Assembly (NCBI GenBank): GCA_025174535.1 | Contig: JALBUN010000010.1 | Coordinates: 248,001-312,000 of the forward strand | Reading direction: 5' to 3' | DNA: 64,000 nucleotides | Source: Cantharellus purpuraceus | Lineage: Eukaryota > Basidiomycota > Agaricomycetes > Cantharellales > Hydnaceae | Shown here: in pieces, positions 11,156-21,904 of the stretch | Numbering within the stretch: position 1 is the first letter of the stretch | How the letters are laid out: each line of letters opens with the position of its first letter | Notes under the pieces: model-generated | Database searches by the model: none | What the model was told of the DNA's origin: nothing | The model's input: only the letters and a program-made list of their open reading frames with translations | Made by a program: the position numbers and the translations under genes

Positions 11156-13367
11156 TTAATCATACAGCTCCTTATGAAGCTGTTCTGATGAGTCAGTGTT
11201 CATATGGTCATCTTGTTCATATGGCTCCAGAGGGGGACAGCTCTCAGTCGTCCCTGACATGGTTGTGGTATCATCCACTTGAATGGATGAGGAGGACGCA
11301 ATTGCTACTGCAGCATCCTGATCAAGTTCACGATTATGTTGATTGTGACCTAAATGCTCAGCAAGAGAGCATTTAGCAGCTTTATGAGCTGCTTGGGAGA
11401 CTCCCTGAGCCTCCTGCTTTTGCTTACCAACCCTGGTGGGCTGGTTAAATGCTGCTGCAGAGGCAACACATTTAGCAAACTCCTCTAATATAGCAGCACA
11501 ATCAGGGGTGATGCCTCCCAATTGTCCAAACCAGAGCACAAGCTCTAATTCAGTATGTTCTTTGGGGGAGTGATTCCCCCAATCATATGCTCCAGTGATT
11601 GAAGTGCAAAAGGTGTCACCAAGAGTTGGTGAAAACTTTTGACCACTGGTCAATAATCCCCAGTGGCCAGGATTCTGGAACATAGTCCAGAGGTTCTTCT
11701 TAAACACAGAAGAACTCTTGGGAGTGGCCTTTTGTAGCCACATCCAGACATCCACATCAGACAAGTTCATAGTACCATCCGACTCCTGTCAGATGGCCAG
11801 GGGGACCCCATTAGGGTTTATTTTCCACCCCTATATGAGGGCAAGTGTGTCTACCAGTGTGGTTGGTAGAGTGATGATAAGACTCGCATTATCAGTGTGA
11901 GCCAGCAGAGTCATTCTCTCGATGACTCTGTGCATTAGTACAGTCCATTCCACAAACAGCATGGCCAATGCCTTATAAATGGAGTGATACAAACTCTGGA
12001 GTGTCCGTATCACAGATGTCAAACCAGTCTGATAGGGGCAGACTTGCCCAGAGGTCATGGCAGGTGGCCAGTGACTGCTCTGGGGGGGTCAGCCACAGTC
12101 ATGAACCATGGTGCCCATTTGGGGAATGATTTCCCTGCATTGGCATGCTCTCAAGCATGCCTGAAATCATCCCAGCATTTGTGATAATTCGTATGCTGGG
12201 CTTCCTCCAGCATCTTCAATGCTGGGTCTTTTAAGGTAGGGCTGGCATCACCAGCCATATATTCCTTTCGAAGCTGATCAATCTCAGCTTCAATTTCTGA
12301 TAGGGCAAACTCAAAGAGTTTGCCCCAGTTGCTTAGCACCCTTGGGGATGCTAGCCAGGAGGAGACCACAATTGTGGTCATATCCCTCCCAGATTGGGTC
12401 GGTGTCATCCCAATCTTGACCCTCAAACCTTCAAGGATTGATCCAAGGCAATTTGCTCAGGTGATTGTCCTCTTTGGTGAGATCAATCGTTTCCTGTGAT
12501 GATGAAGCCACAGGCTGTGATGGCATAATGGCAGGCAATTATTTGCCTGCCGTAGCACACGATAGTGATGCTGCTGGGGCCAAGCACACTGTCATGAGCT
12601 TGGTCTTGAATGTAGGAGGTGCTCTATTAGCAGCCTCCTTCAGTGTTTTTAACTCATCTCTGAGGTGAGTTACTTCAGACTTCTCATTGTTGAGAAGTCC
12701 TTCGAGTTCTTGGACCTGTGCAAACAGGTCCAAGTTATCCTTGTATGTCTTATCATAGTCTTCACAATAAGGTGTTGCGATGTTACATCCTGTAACACCA
12801 AGTCCAATCTCCAGACTCCATCTCCAACTCCACCTCCATCAACTCTGAACTCTGAAATATTGGACCAATGATCCGAGGGGGCACAACACACAAGTTGAAG
12901 CCAAGTCCACTCAATCTGACTCAATAGTATTGCTCCCACTCTGTCTCTGGTTGAACTGGAACAGTAAAGTCCCACCCCTCTCTTTTACTAGCAGCCTAAC
13001 TCCAGTTATTCCTTTTAAACTCCAAGTATTCCAGCACTTAACACACAACATCATCTTTAATGTTGCATAGAAGTTGCAGCCATGCGACTCTTAATGCTCT
13101 TTCCACTGAAGCGGTGGAAAGATATAGTCGGCCTCCATTTTGGGCCTTGATTAAGTGTAACACATATGCATCGCACTTGTTGCACCTGTGAGGGTGATGG
13201 GTGGCAGTGCCACCATGCCATCCACCAATTTTCCAGGTCATCTCATCTTGATGACCCCTGATCATATCTGCAGCACTCATTACTGGTGCTGCTGCTGTGG
13301 AAGTTTGTTCAACTTCCATTGGATGCTTGTCCTGAGCATCCATCATCTCCCTTCTGAGAGATGACAT
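11156..13367 (-). pseudogene. Extra coding module between chromodomain and 3' LTR (decayed)
   Basis: Several minus-strand open segments lie in a row downstream of the chromodomain: 13367-13038, 12733-12539, 12426-12151, 12058-11831 and 11770-11156 (204 aa). They look like pieces of one or two former ORFs. The first has a Cys/His-rich patch (HHPHRCNKCDAY). The second looks coiled-coil-like (heptad leucines in VQELEGLLNNEKSEV). The last is Ala/Gln-rich at its C-terminal half. I recognise no domain. The position after pol suggests a third ORF of the retroelement. It is split by LTR-family-B sequence at about 12783-13035. Confidence 0.5.
12783..13035 (-). repeat. Solo LTR-like element, family B
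   Basis: Read on the minus strand it starts tgttaagtgctgg near 13035 and ends ggtgttacaggatgtaaca near 12784, so it has TG..CA ends. Parts of it recur at 18654-18750 (first 100 bases or so) and at 21460-21904 (second half plus extra sequence), both on the plus strand. It interrupts the extra coding module of the gypsy-type element. No clean target-site duplication is visible at its ends. Confidence 0.55.
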
Positions 13368-13768
13368 TTTGATGGGGGGGGTTGTGGTGGTTCAAAGAAA
13401 CACCACTAGCCTTTTATGGCTGAGCTTGAAAATTCTTTATTGAGAATACATCCAGTGACTATGTCACATGGATGTAATGCAATTAATTATTGCTTACCTC
13501 TTTCGTGCTACTATGAGTAGCACAACAGTGAACTGCTCCCTATGGGAGCAGTTTTTTCTACCATCAAGCTGCCTGTTGTTATGGTAGCTCTATCCTTATC
13601 TAGGAACTACTATTTAATCAAGGCAGTTCCTCCTCCCCTCATTGAGCTACTGTCATTGATGGTAGCTCCACTTCTCACCCTTGAGCCCCATTAGATCTTT
13701 GGACTCTGTCCCTCTGAGAACTACTGTCTAAGAGGTAGTTCTCATGCTGGAGTCACCCCTCAAAGTGC

Positions 13769-14101
13769 TCAATAATCATCTAGAGCTTCTAGGTCCTTAC
13801 ATGACATGTAAGGTTCCCAGGTGATGTCTCCCAACATCCATAGAACTTGAAATTCAAGTTCTTTATCGCTTATCCATTGATGAGTGATGATTTCATCAAT
13901 GAGCCACTCCTGCTTGTCATTGTTCCCAAAGTCGTAAAATGACTTCACTTCCCATTTCAGGAATCTCACCTCATCATTTGGCACATACAGTCGAATGAGG
14001 CTGACATGGAATGTAGGCATAATGCACCTACTAGTCAATTCTTGTGGCAGTTCCAGTGTCACCATCAAAGCTTTATTATGGGCTTTGAAGGGAGAATCCA
14101 T
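13769..14101 (-). pseudogene. Integrase C-terminal/chromodomain fragment
   Basis: 110-codon open frame. It begins with the segment that follows the integrase core in gypsy elements (TFHVSLIRLY, GPY/F-like). It ends in a chromodomain-like part (EWLIDEIITHQW.., ELEFQVLWMLGDITWEP, DLEALDDY), where W-E-P and the aromatic residues are typical. Chromodomains target such elements to modified chromatin. The catalytic integrase core and reverse transcriptase that should precede it are missing; gag-like sequence follows directly upstream (higher coordinates). Confidence 0.8.
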
Positions 14102-14161
14102 CTACCCTATCCTCCACTATGTGTGAGGATGCGTCCTTTTGGACTGCAGCTGACCTTACAT

Positions 14162-15915
14162 TGCCCTTTAATTTGGGGCAGCTAGGTCACATGTGACCTG
14201 TCTGGCCACATTCGTAGCACATGATGTCACTAGTAACATTGTTCAATCAATCACCACTTGCATGTGCTGGTGGTTTCAATTGATAATTACCCTTGAAAAG
14301 GTAATTGTTGGAATTGGACCTGGAGCTTCCATTATGGGGTTCCAACCTTGACACACTCACTTGTTGTGAGTGTGTGTTGGGAGCCATATACATGTCCTTG
14401 GGGTGTGGGTTGACTCCCCATATTCATCATACCAGTAGTTCTATTGGCTACTGGTCTATGGGTTGAGGAGGACGCGTTAGTTGCGTTCTCCAGGCATCGC
14501 ATACCATGGTGGTATTGTGTTGCTTCCTCTATCATTCGAGCAGTTTCATACAACTGCTCAATACTGCTAAATTCAGCATTGAAGCCCTTCTTGAGGACTT
14601 CTTGTCTCAGAGGTTTGTGCATTGCAATTATGAACCTCTTCTGTACATGTATGCATCCGGTGGCATTATTGTGCGGCCCGCATACTTATCTAGGTCATTC
14701 ATTAATGCATGAATGGTCCTTTGACCCTGTATTACAGAGTCAAATTTATTTGACACATGGTGATGCATCAGGGTGTGTAGGAATCTATGCTGCAATCCTT
14801 GGATTGCAGTTTCCAGGGTCCAGTCTTGGACTGCCCTGTCATAGTGTTCTACATTCCTGTAGAACCATTCCTGGGCCCCACCTTTAGGGCAAGTGCCTAA
14901 GTACAATGCTGAAGCTTTGTACTTGATGGCCCTAGGAGATTATTCATCTTCAGCCATCGTAGCATGCCTGCTACAAAGAGCTTGAACTCTTCAAGATCTG
15001 CACCTCCTGCGTATTGCTCAGGAGGTGATACTTTAATGCCTGCCTTGGCAAGTACAGACTTCTCTGGGTCTGTGTCTTCTGAAAGGCCCACCGCTCATAT
15101 GTGCTGATAACTGTTCAGCACATGTCACAACTGTTGATTTAAATTGACAGCCACATTGAGCTCTTGCTGGGGCCACTGCTCTCTAAACAGCTGGCCAAGC
15201 TCTTGCTCTTCATGTTTAGCCTTCCATTTGAGGGCTAATCTATGTTTACAAGAAGCCTCAACTTCTCGTTGTTTCCATAGCTTGATCTCTTGATTGAGCT
15301 CCTTTGCCATAGATTGAGGAGTTTCCTCTTCAATCTGGATTGGTAATCCTTGCCTCACTGGGATTACTGGGTCTCTAATTCCCTCCATTGGGGGAATTTC
15401 ATTTCCTTTGTCTAACCGATCATTCAGTTAGACCCTCTCACCCCAGGGAGGTCCAGACTCTCCAGATTCAGATTCTTGTTGAGAATCTGATCTTTGACGA
15501 TGTGACTTGCATTGCTCAGAGTTCTCTTGGAGCGATTTTAATATCATTCCTAGCTCTACTATTTGCTGCCCCATAGTAGTGGCAGCATGCCCTGCTTTGG
15601 CAGCCATCTTAGCTGCCTGAGCACTAGCTTTGCTAATGCTCTTCATCTCATGTTGATTATGCATGAGTTGTTCAGTCAATCTACAATTGACCTGTGGGTT
15701 TCGTGCTGCTCCATGCTGCATGATTCCCTAGTAGAAGTATTGGTACTTCTACTTGTGCTCATATATTGAGCATGTTCCTTTCCTTTAGGAACATTGGGGA
15801 CAGTGGATGACTGTCTCCTCCTTTCTTCTCTAATCAAAGAACCACTCAATGAAGGGTTCTTGTTTGGCAGATGATCTATTGTGCAATCATCTGTGTGGTC
15901 TTGCAATCGCAGCAA
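14162..15915 (-). pseudogene. Gag-like polyprotein remnant with CCHC knuckle
   Basis: Consecutive minus-strand frames (15915-15676, 15721-15428, 15388-15125, 15091-14897, 14906-14628, 14622-14332) make up a decayed gag. The core has capsid-like segments such as FLHTLMHHHVSNKF and the MNDLDKYAGR..PPDAYMYRR region typical of basidiomycete gypsy gags. A zinc knuckle C-x2-C-x4-H-x4-C lies at 14219-14178, but an in-frame TGA (14189-14187) sits directly before its proline and last cysteine. That change could come from CGA by C-to-T deamination. Not translatable as one protein. Confidence 0.75.
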
Positions 15916-16038
15916 CTCTCTTCTAGAGTCTTCCTTATGAGAAGTCCCTGCAACTTCTCTAGGGTCTAGCTCCCCTTCCTGGGAGCTTCTGCTGCTGGCT
16001 ATGTGCCACCATTCATCATTTATGATGTCCTGTGCGCT

Positions 16039-16287
16039 TGTTATGCACTAGGTCCAAATTGGGGATCAGAGATTAGGTCAGAGGTTGGGTTGAAGGTTTG
16101 GTCAGAGTCAGGGAGGGAGTCAGGGCACATCATGGGGGTCAGAACAGACTTGGCTTCAGCTTATGTGCTGCACCCAAGTCTGTTCTGACCCCCATGACGT
16201 GCTCCGACTCCAACTCAACCTCTGACCCAACCTCCAATCCAACCTCCAACCCAATCTCTGACCCCCAATCGGACCTAGTGCGTAACA
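16039..16287. mobile_element. 249-bp fold-back (MITE-like) element
   Basis: The two arms of about 115 bases are near-perfect inverted repeats: tgttatgcactaggtcc at the left end and ggacctagtgcgtaaca at the right end. The short loop is around the cttcagcttatgtgctgc segment (about 16155-16172). The same end sequence starts the composite elements at 10664 (minus) and 19294 (plus), so it is probably a short derivative of that family. It is inserted in the gypsy-type element between the gag remnant and the 5' LTR. Confidence 0.75.
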
Positions 16288-16494
16288 CTACTGCAAGTCA
16301 TCATTATGATGACTCCTTTCTTTCTTCTATCTTTGTAGGCTAACTAAGTTAGTCTACTAGTTGCTCACTTATATGAGCAACTGGGGGGGTTGGTATACAT
16401 CTGTACACTAGCAACAGCCGGTTTTCTAGTATTGACTAGAAAATTCAATAATGAGAAAGAATCAATTGATTCTTCTTTTGGAAGTTCAAAAAAG

Positions 16495-16754
16495 TGTTAA
16501 TGGGTGTCTTAGTTCACACCATTGCACAGAACTCAACCAAGTGTATTGGTTGGGTGATGTGCTGTACAGTGTGGTAGTTCTATCTACTATATGTGGACCC
16601 ACACGTGTACTGGGTCCACTGGCTTACATAATAACTATACATATGCACCCTATGGGCACATATATCTACCAAAATAACAGCATTCCTTAAGGGAATCCTG
16701 CATATATTAATTGTAATTATATGTTATAGTAAGTAAGTACCTTGGGTACTTACA
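16495..16754 (-). repeat. 5' LTR of the gypsy-type element
   Basis: 260-bp partner of the LTR at 10834-11113. It starts tgttaatggg and ends gggtacttaca. It lacks about 20 bases present in the other LTR and differs at scattered positions, so insertion is not recent. Confidence 0.8.
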
Positions 16755-16759
16755 GTTGT

Positions 16760-18650
16760 GGTGATCAGGGCAGACTTGGCTTCAGCTTATGTGCTGCACC
16801 CTCACTAATACCTGTGTCTGAGATTTCAGAGATGGAGTATGACTTAGATAGTTTGGATCAGACTTAGGAGCTAGATGTGATTTGATATTCAAACTGGAGA
16901 ATGAAGTCCCCAGTAGTATGACTTAAATACATATTCAGAATCTAATAATAATTGCTCTGGTGATGGATCTCTGAGGCTGATGGCCTTATGTGAATATGTC
17001 TGAGTCTGACAGGAATAGATGTCTGGGTCCCTATGGTGATGCTGATGCATCAATGGAACTGGAGATGGATGGGCAGAGTCACAATGATGATCGGACAGAC
17101 TAAGGGAGATGTAATGGTTTCCAAATGGAGTATAGATTTCATATGCATGGGGATCTGGGTGTTAATGAATATAGTCATAACACTCTCCAACATCTCTTCT
17201 AATAATATGTTGCACTGATCTCTGGACACAGAGGGCTATCAAAAATATGCTGAGCTCTATGGGCATGTAAAGCCTCCTCTACATGCCAAATACTTCCAAA
17301 ACTCTTTTTCAACATCCAAGATCCCCACCATGTCTCTCTTATGCCATTGGTGATCCCATATTCTTCTACAATTCCATCAAACCCTATACATTCATTGGAA
17401 TTTCACCTCTATATCATAACATGGATAAAAGAGTCAAATGTGAGGTAGAGTTTCAGTTGCCATCGCCAACTTATCCTCCCACTTTGATTCAACTCAGGTC
17501 ACATTGTGTCAGGCAAAGGAATCAAATACACTTGGAACAGGATACCATATGGAGACAGATCACTAAGACAATAAGGAGTATTTGTTGTGGTTGCTGACTG
17601 AAGTCCTCATATGAATCAGGGTCAACTCACCTTTGGAGCTGTAGGGAAGATGGTATTGGTGGATGTTTCTATTGCTCTTTTATATGACTCACCCCTGTTT
17701 CATCTTTTAATTCATTCATACACACTTTACCCATCTTTGTTATTTTTGGTTATTTTATTACTCATCATCTCCTATTCTTACAAAGATTACCCCTATCTGT
17801 CATTTCATTTCTCCATGATTTCCCCATTGGTAGTTTAACTTCACATGCATTGTCAGCTGGCTTGATCAGCATTTCTTGCATCATATCACACCATTTGCTC
17901 CTCATATTGTGGTTATGCTATGGGGATTTGTATATAAAAGGGTGCCAGACACTTGTTCAGAATGATGCTGTTATACAATATTCTGATGTATATGAGATGT
18001 ACATCAGAATATATGAGATATACATCAGAATTTTAATAATGATAATAAAAATAGGGAGTTACAATCTGGATATCTTTAAAGATTTCAGATATCCAATTTT
18101 TTTTGGATATCTTAAATTTTTATAAATATAAATATATATTGCATATTTTAATAAACTTCAAAAGATAAGATGTTTGTTATGGATGAACATAATTATTTAT
18201 ATGAATATAACAGTAATGTATATATTAATATTATTGGTATAATATAGAATATTTAGATATACAAATACCAGGTGAGGATTTAAGGTACATTAGATTATTT
18301 GACCAGTATAGTATAAGAAAGAATAAGTGAAAGAAATTAAGTGTAGTAGGAGTAGAATATTCCCTTGAAGCAGTTGCCACCAGTAAATGAAAAAAAAAAA
18401 AAAAACAATTATTTTTGAGAATCATGTCAAAATATCAAAATATGTTTTAATATAAGTATATTATGTAAAATTTGAGGAAATGGGTTGTATATACATATTT
18501 GATGTATTTCTGAACAAGTGTCCTAGTTTCTGCCTCTGGAATCAATCAACAAGTTTCCAGTCAAGGCTCTAATCAAAGTCCACACTCTAAGTCTATGCTC
18601 TACACTCTACATTCCAAATCTACCATTTCTACATCAAGGTAAACACACCT
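16760..18650 (+). mobile_element. Composite transposon remnant, copy B
   Basis: Plus-strand copy of the repeat family also seen at 19294-21108 and, inverted, at 9870-10664. It contains the shared gacttggcttcagc segment, a transposon coding stretch (about 16860-17175), and an extra segment at about 17180-17487 that copy C lacks. After these comes a long non-coding tail (about 17490-17945) ending in a tatataaaagggtg promoter-like motif. A 575-bp inverted-repeat element is inserted at 17948. Coding frames are broken. Confidence 0.6.
17948..18522 (+). mobile_element. Inverted-repeat element, copy 1 (MITE, 3-bp TSD)
   Basis: 575-bp AT-rich element with terminal inverted repeats gacacttgttcagaa / ttctgaacaagtgtc. 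Its uninterrupted insertion site is seen in the related repeat at 20830-20840 (gggtgctagttt). Here that site has become gggtgcca + element + ctagttt, a 3-bp duplication (cta, left copy now cca). A run of A bases at about 18390-18406 is internal. It encodes no transposase. TSD size and ends suggest a PIF/Harbinger-type MITE. Confidence 0.82.
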
Positions 18651-18653
18651 TGT

Positions 18654-18750
18654 GTTAAGGGCTGGAACATGGGGTTCAAAGGAGTAACTGGAGTTTGAAT
18701 GTATGGGAAAGGACTTTACTGTTCTAGTTCAACCAGAGACAGAGCAGGTG
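18654..18750 (+). repeat. LTR family B, 5' fragment
   Basis: Starts tgttaagggctgg and matches the first 100 or so bases of the family-B LTR read from 13035 leftward (actttactgtt.tagttcaac, then cagagacagag). Homology stops near 18750 and appears to resume near 21458, as if an insertion separates the halves. Confidence 0.55.
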
Positions 18751-18954
18751 ATGACAAGCCAGGACACATTGAGGATGTATATCAAACCACTTTGACAGTC
18801 AAACTCCACCAGCATCTTTTGTATCAAACTTTTAAATAGCACTGCAACTCCCTCTCCACCTCAGTCTCTATTTCTAGCCATTGATCATCACTTGTGTTTC
18901 ATCACCATCAATCATTATCAGCCTTCTATTTACACCAATCCTTTCATCATCATT

Positions 18955-19290
18955 CACATGGCTTCTAATTCTATTCCCCTCTCCAACATCTCTTCTAATA
19001 ATACATCACACTGGTCTCTGGACATAGAGGACTATCAAAAATATGCCAAGCTCCACAGGCATGTTAAGCCACCTCCACGTGCCAAAATACTTCCAAAACT
19101 CTTTTTCAACATCCAAGATCTCCACTATGTCTCTCTTATGCCATTAGCAATCCCATATTCTTTCATGATTCCATTGAACCATATACATTCCTCAGCACTT
19201 TGCCTCTATATCATAACACAGATAAAAGAGTCAAACATGAGGTAGAGTTTCAGTCACTATTGCTGACCTATCCTCCCACTTCAATCTGAC
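18955..19290 (+). pseudogene. Transposon-derived coding fragment (segment Y)
   Basis: Open frame beginning MASNSIPLSN (ATG near 18958) and running to about 19245. The same stretch occurs at about 17180-17487 inside copy B, where it has extra stops. Function unknown; its recurrence in this island argues it belongs to a mobile element. Confidence 0.45.
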
Positions 19291-19495
19291 TCAGTGTTAC
19301 GCACTAGGTCTGATTGGGGGTCAGAGATTGGGTTGGAGATTGGGTTGGAGGTTGGGTCGGAGGTCGAGTTGGAGTCAGAGCACATCATGGGGGTCGGGAT
19401 GGACTTGGCTTCAGCTTATGTGCTGCACCCTCACTAATACCGGTGTCTGAGATTTCAGAGATGGAGTACGACTTAGAGAGTTAGGATCGGACTTA

Positions 19496-20061
19496 GACGC
19501 TTGTTCAGAAATACAACAAATATGTATATACAACCTATTTTCCTCAAATTTTACACAATACACTTCAATTCAAACTTATTTTCATATTTCAACATGATTC
19601 TCAAATTTTACACAATATACTAGATTAAAACATATTGTGATATTTTGGCATAATTCTCAAAAATAATTCTTTTTTTCCTGATTTAGTGGTGGCAACTCTC
19701 TTGAGGGAACATCCAAATATCATTGATTCTTTCTTATACAATACTTGTAACATAATTTGAACTATCTTTAATCCCCACCTGGTATTTGTATATCTAAATA
19801 CCCTATATAATACCAATTATATTAATACATACATTTCTATTATATCCATGTAAATGATTATGTTCATCTCAACCAAATATCTCATCTTTTAAAGTTTATT
19901 AAAATATAGAATATATGTTTATATTTATGAAAATTTCACACATCCAAAATCTTTTAAGATATCCAAATTGTAACTCCCTGGCTTTATGTATCATTGAAAT
20001 TCTGATGTATATCTCCTATACATCAGAATATTGTATACTGACATGATTCCGAACAAGCGTC
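19496..20061 (-). mobile_element. Inverted-repeat element, copy 2 (MITE, TTA TSD)
   Basis: 566-bp AT-rich element with ends gacgcttgttcag / ccgaacaagcgtc, inverted relative to the copy at 17948. Flanks are tta on both sides. The empty site is visible in copy B at about 16856-16875 (cagacttaggagctag): the single tta there is doubled here around the element. This demonstrates insertion with a 3-bp TTA target duplication. Confidence 0.87.
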
Positions 20062-20880
20062 TTAGGAACTAGGCGTGATTCAATATTCAAACTGGGGAAT
20101 GAAGTCCCCAGTCGGGCAACTTAAATACATTTTGAAATCTAATAATAATTACTCCAGTGATGGGTCTCCAAGGCTGATGGCCTTACATGAGTATGTCCGA
20201 GTCCGACGGGGATGGATGTCCGGATTTCTATGGTGATGCTGATGCATCAATTGGAACCAGAGACAGATGGGTGGAATCAGCAGTGACGATTGGACAGGTA
20301 GATGGAGACGGTGGTTTCCAAATGGAGTATAGATTTCATATGTGTGGGGATCTGGACGTTAATGAATATAGTCATAACACTTAGGTTACATCATGTCAGG
20401 CAAAGGGACTGAATACCCTTGGAATGGGATACCATAAGGAGACAGATCACTAAGACAATAAGTATTTGTTGTGATTGCTGACTGAAGTCCTCATGTGACT
20501 CAGGGTTGACTTACCTTCAGTGCTGTAGGGAAGATGGTATTGGTGGATGTTTCTATTGCTCTTTTATATGACTCACCCCTGTTTCATCTTTTAATTCATT
20601 CATACACAATTTACTCATCCTTGTTCTATTTTTGGTTCTTTTATTACTCATCATCTCCTATTCTTACAAAGATTACCCCTATCTGTCATTTCATTTCTCC
20701 ATGATTTCCCCATTAGTAGTTTAACTTCACCTGCTTTGTCAGCTGGCCTGATCAGCATTTCTTGCATCATATCACATCATTTGCTCCTCATAATATGTCA
20801 TTGTGTCCTGAGGATTTGTATATAAAAGGGTGCTAGTTTGCATCTTTGGAATCAATCAACAAGTTTTCAGCCAATGCTCT

Positions 20881-21040
20881 AAAGTCAAAGTCCATGCTCT
20901 AAAGTCAAAGTCCATGCTCTAAAGTCAAAGTCCATGCTCTAAAGTCAAAGTCCATGCTCTAAAGTCAAAGTCCATGCTCTAAAGTCAAAGTCCATGCTCT
21001 AAAGTCAAAGTCCATGCTCTAAAGTCAAAGTCCATGCTCT
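20881..21040 (+). repeat. Perfect tandem repeat, 8 x 20 bp
   Basis: Eight identical copies of aaagtcaaagtccatgctct. The equivalent position in copy B (around 18560-18590) has only about one diverged unit. The lack of any difference between units, in otherwise decayed surroundings, points to recent expansion. Confidence 0.97.
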
Positions 21041-21457
21041 AAGTCTACACTCTACACTCTACATCACAATCCATCAGCTCTACACTGAGGCAAAACACCT
21101 TGGTTCAATGATCAGATTTCCCTCCCCCACCAAGAGGTCATATCTCCTGAAACCAACTTTTGTGTACCTCCCAACCATATTCCCCATCATCTTCCAGTCA
21201 CAGAGCACAATCTACCATCTTGACCATCCCTCTTGCTCACCCTCATCTTCCAATCACAGAGTACTATAAATCATCTCAACAGTGCTCTTTTAATCACCCT
21301 CACCAGACATAGTGTACTATTACACTTACCAATTACCCAGTACTGCCCCTTAGCCTGACAATTCTTTGGCATGCTGAACAACTGTGTTACACACTGTCTG
21401 TTTGCTAGGACTGTTGCATGCAGGCTTATAGGATCTATTCCATAAGCGAACTGACAG

Positions 21458-21904
21458 CAATAACTATTGAGTCAGATTGATTGGACTTGGCTTCAACTTG
21501 TGTGTTGTGCCCCCTTGGATTGTCAGTCCAATATTTTGGAGTTCAGGAGTACAGAGTTAGATCAGAGATCCAGAGTTTGACTTGTCAAGAAGGTACTTGT
21601 CAAGAAGCTAGCAACCAAGAAGTGATTGAGGTCAAACTTAGTTGATATACAAACTACTATAAGATACAGAGAATAGCCTGTATAAGTATCAGAAGAATTG
21701 AATGATAAACTAGAACAAGAGAACAATAAACCAGATATGGAATACAATATGGAAAGGAGTTTGGACTTGAGTCAAAATGAAATACTAATCAGGAGAACAA
21801 TAAAGGAGTTTGGAATGATTGGAGATGGAGTTGGAACATGGAGTTGGAGGACATGGAGCAAGAGGAGATCCAGAGTTCAGACTTGGTGTTACAGGATGTA
21901 ACAG
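21458..21904 (+). repeat. LTR family B, 3' fragment
   Basis: Resumes the family-B LTR with actattgagtcagattga and gacttggcttcaacttg and finishes with acttggtgttacaggatg and taaca. About 290 bases in the middle (roughly 21570-21850) are absent from the copy at 12783-13035. Probably the second half of the LTR begun at 18654. Confidence 0.5.

Larger units (their letters stand above)
10834..16754 (-). mobile_element. Ty3/gypsy LTR retrotransposon, internally deleted and decayed
   Basis: Two LTRs bracket about 5.4 kb. In the minus-strand order there is the 5' LTR (16495-16754), broken gag-like frames (15915-14162) with a CCHC zinc knuckle, a chromodomain tail (14101-13769), a further coding module (13367-11156), a polypurine tract and the 3' LTR. 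Protease, reverse transcriptase, RNase H and the integrase core are absent between gag and the chromodomain, so the copy is a deletion derivative. Stops and frameshifts interrupt the coding parts. A fold-back element and an LTR fragment of another family are inserted inside it. Confidence 0.75.
19294..21108 (+). mobile_element. Composite transposon remnant, copy C
   Basis: Starts tgttacgcactaggtc, the same end as the fold-back element. It continues with the gacttggcttcagc segment, the coding stretch (about 20065-20385, containing GDADASIGTRD and EYRFHMC) and the long tail (about 20388-20840). It ends shortly after the 20-bp tandem repeats. A 566-bp inverted-repeat element splits it at 19496. 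It lacks segment Y, which copy B has between coding stretch and tail. Confidence 0.6.

Noticed and set aside
20881..21040. CRISPR array
   Set aside because: The 20-bp units are directly adjacent with no unique spacers, and the host is a eukaryote.
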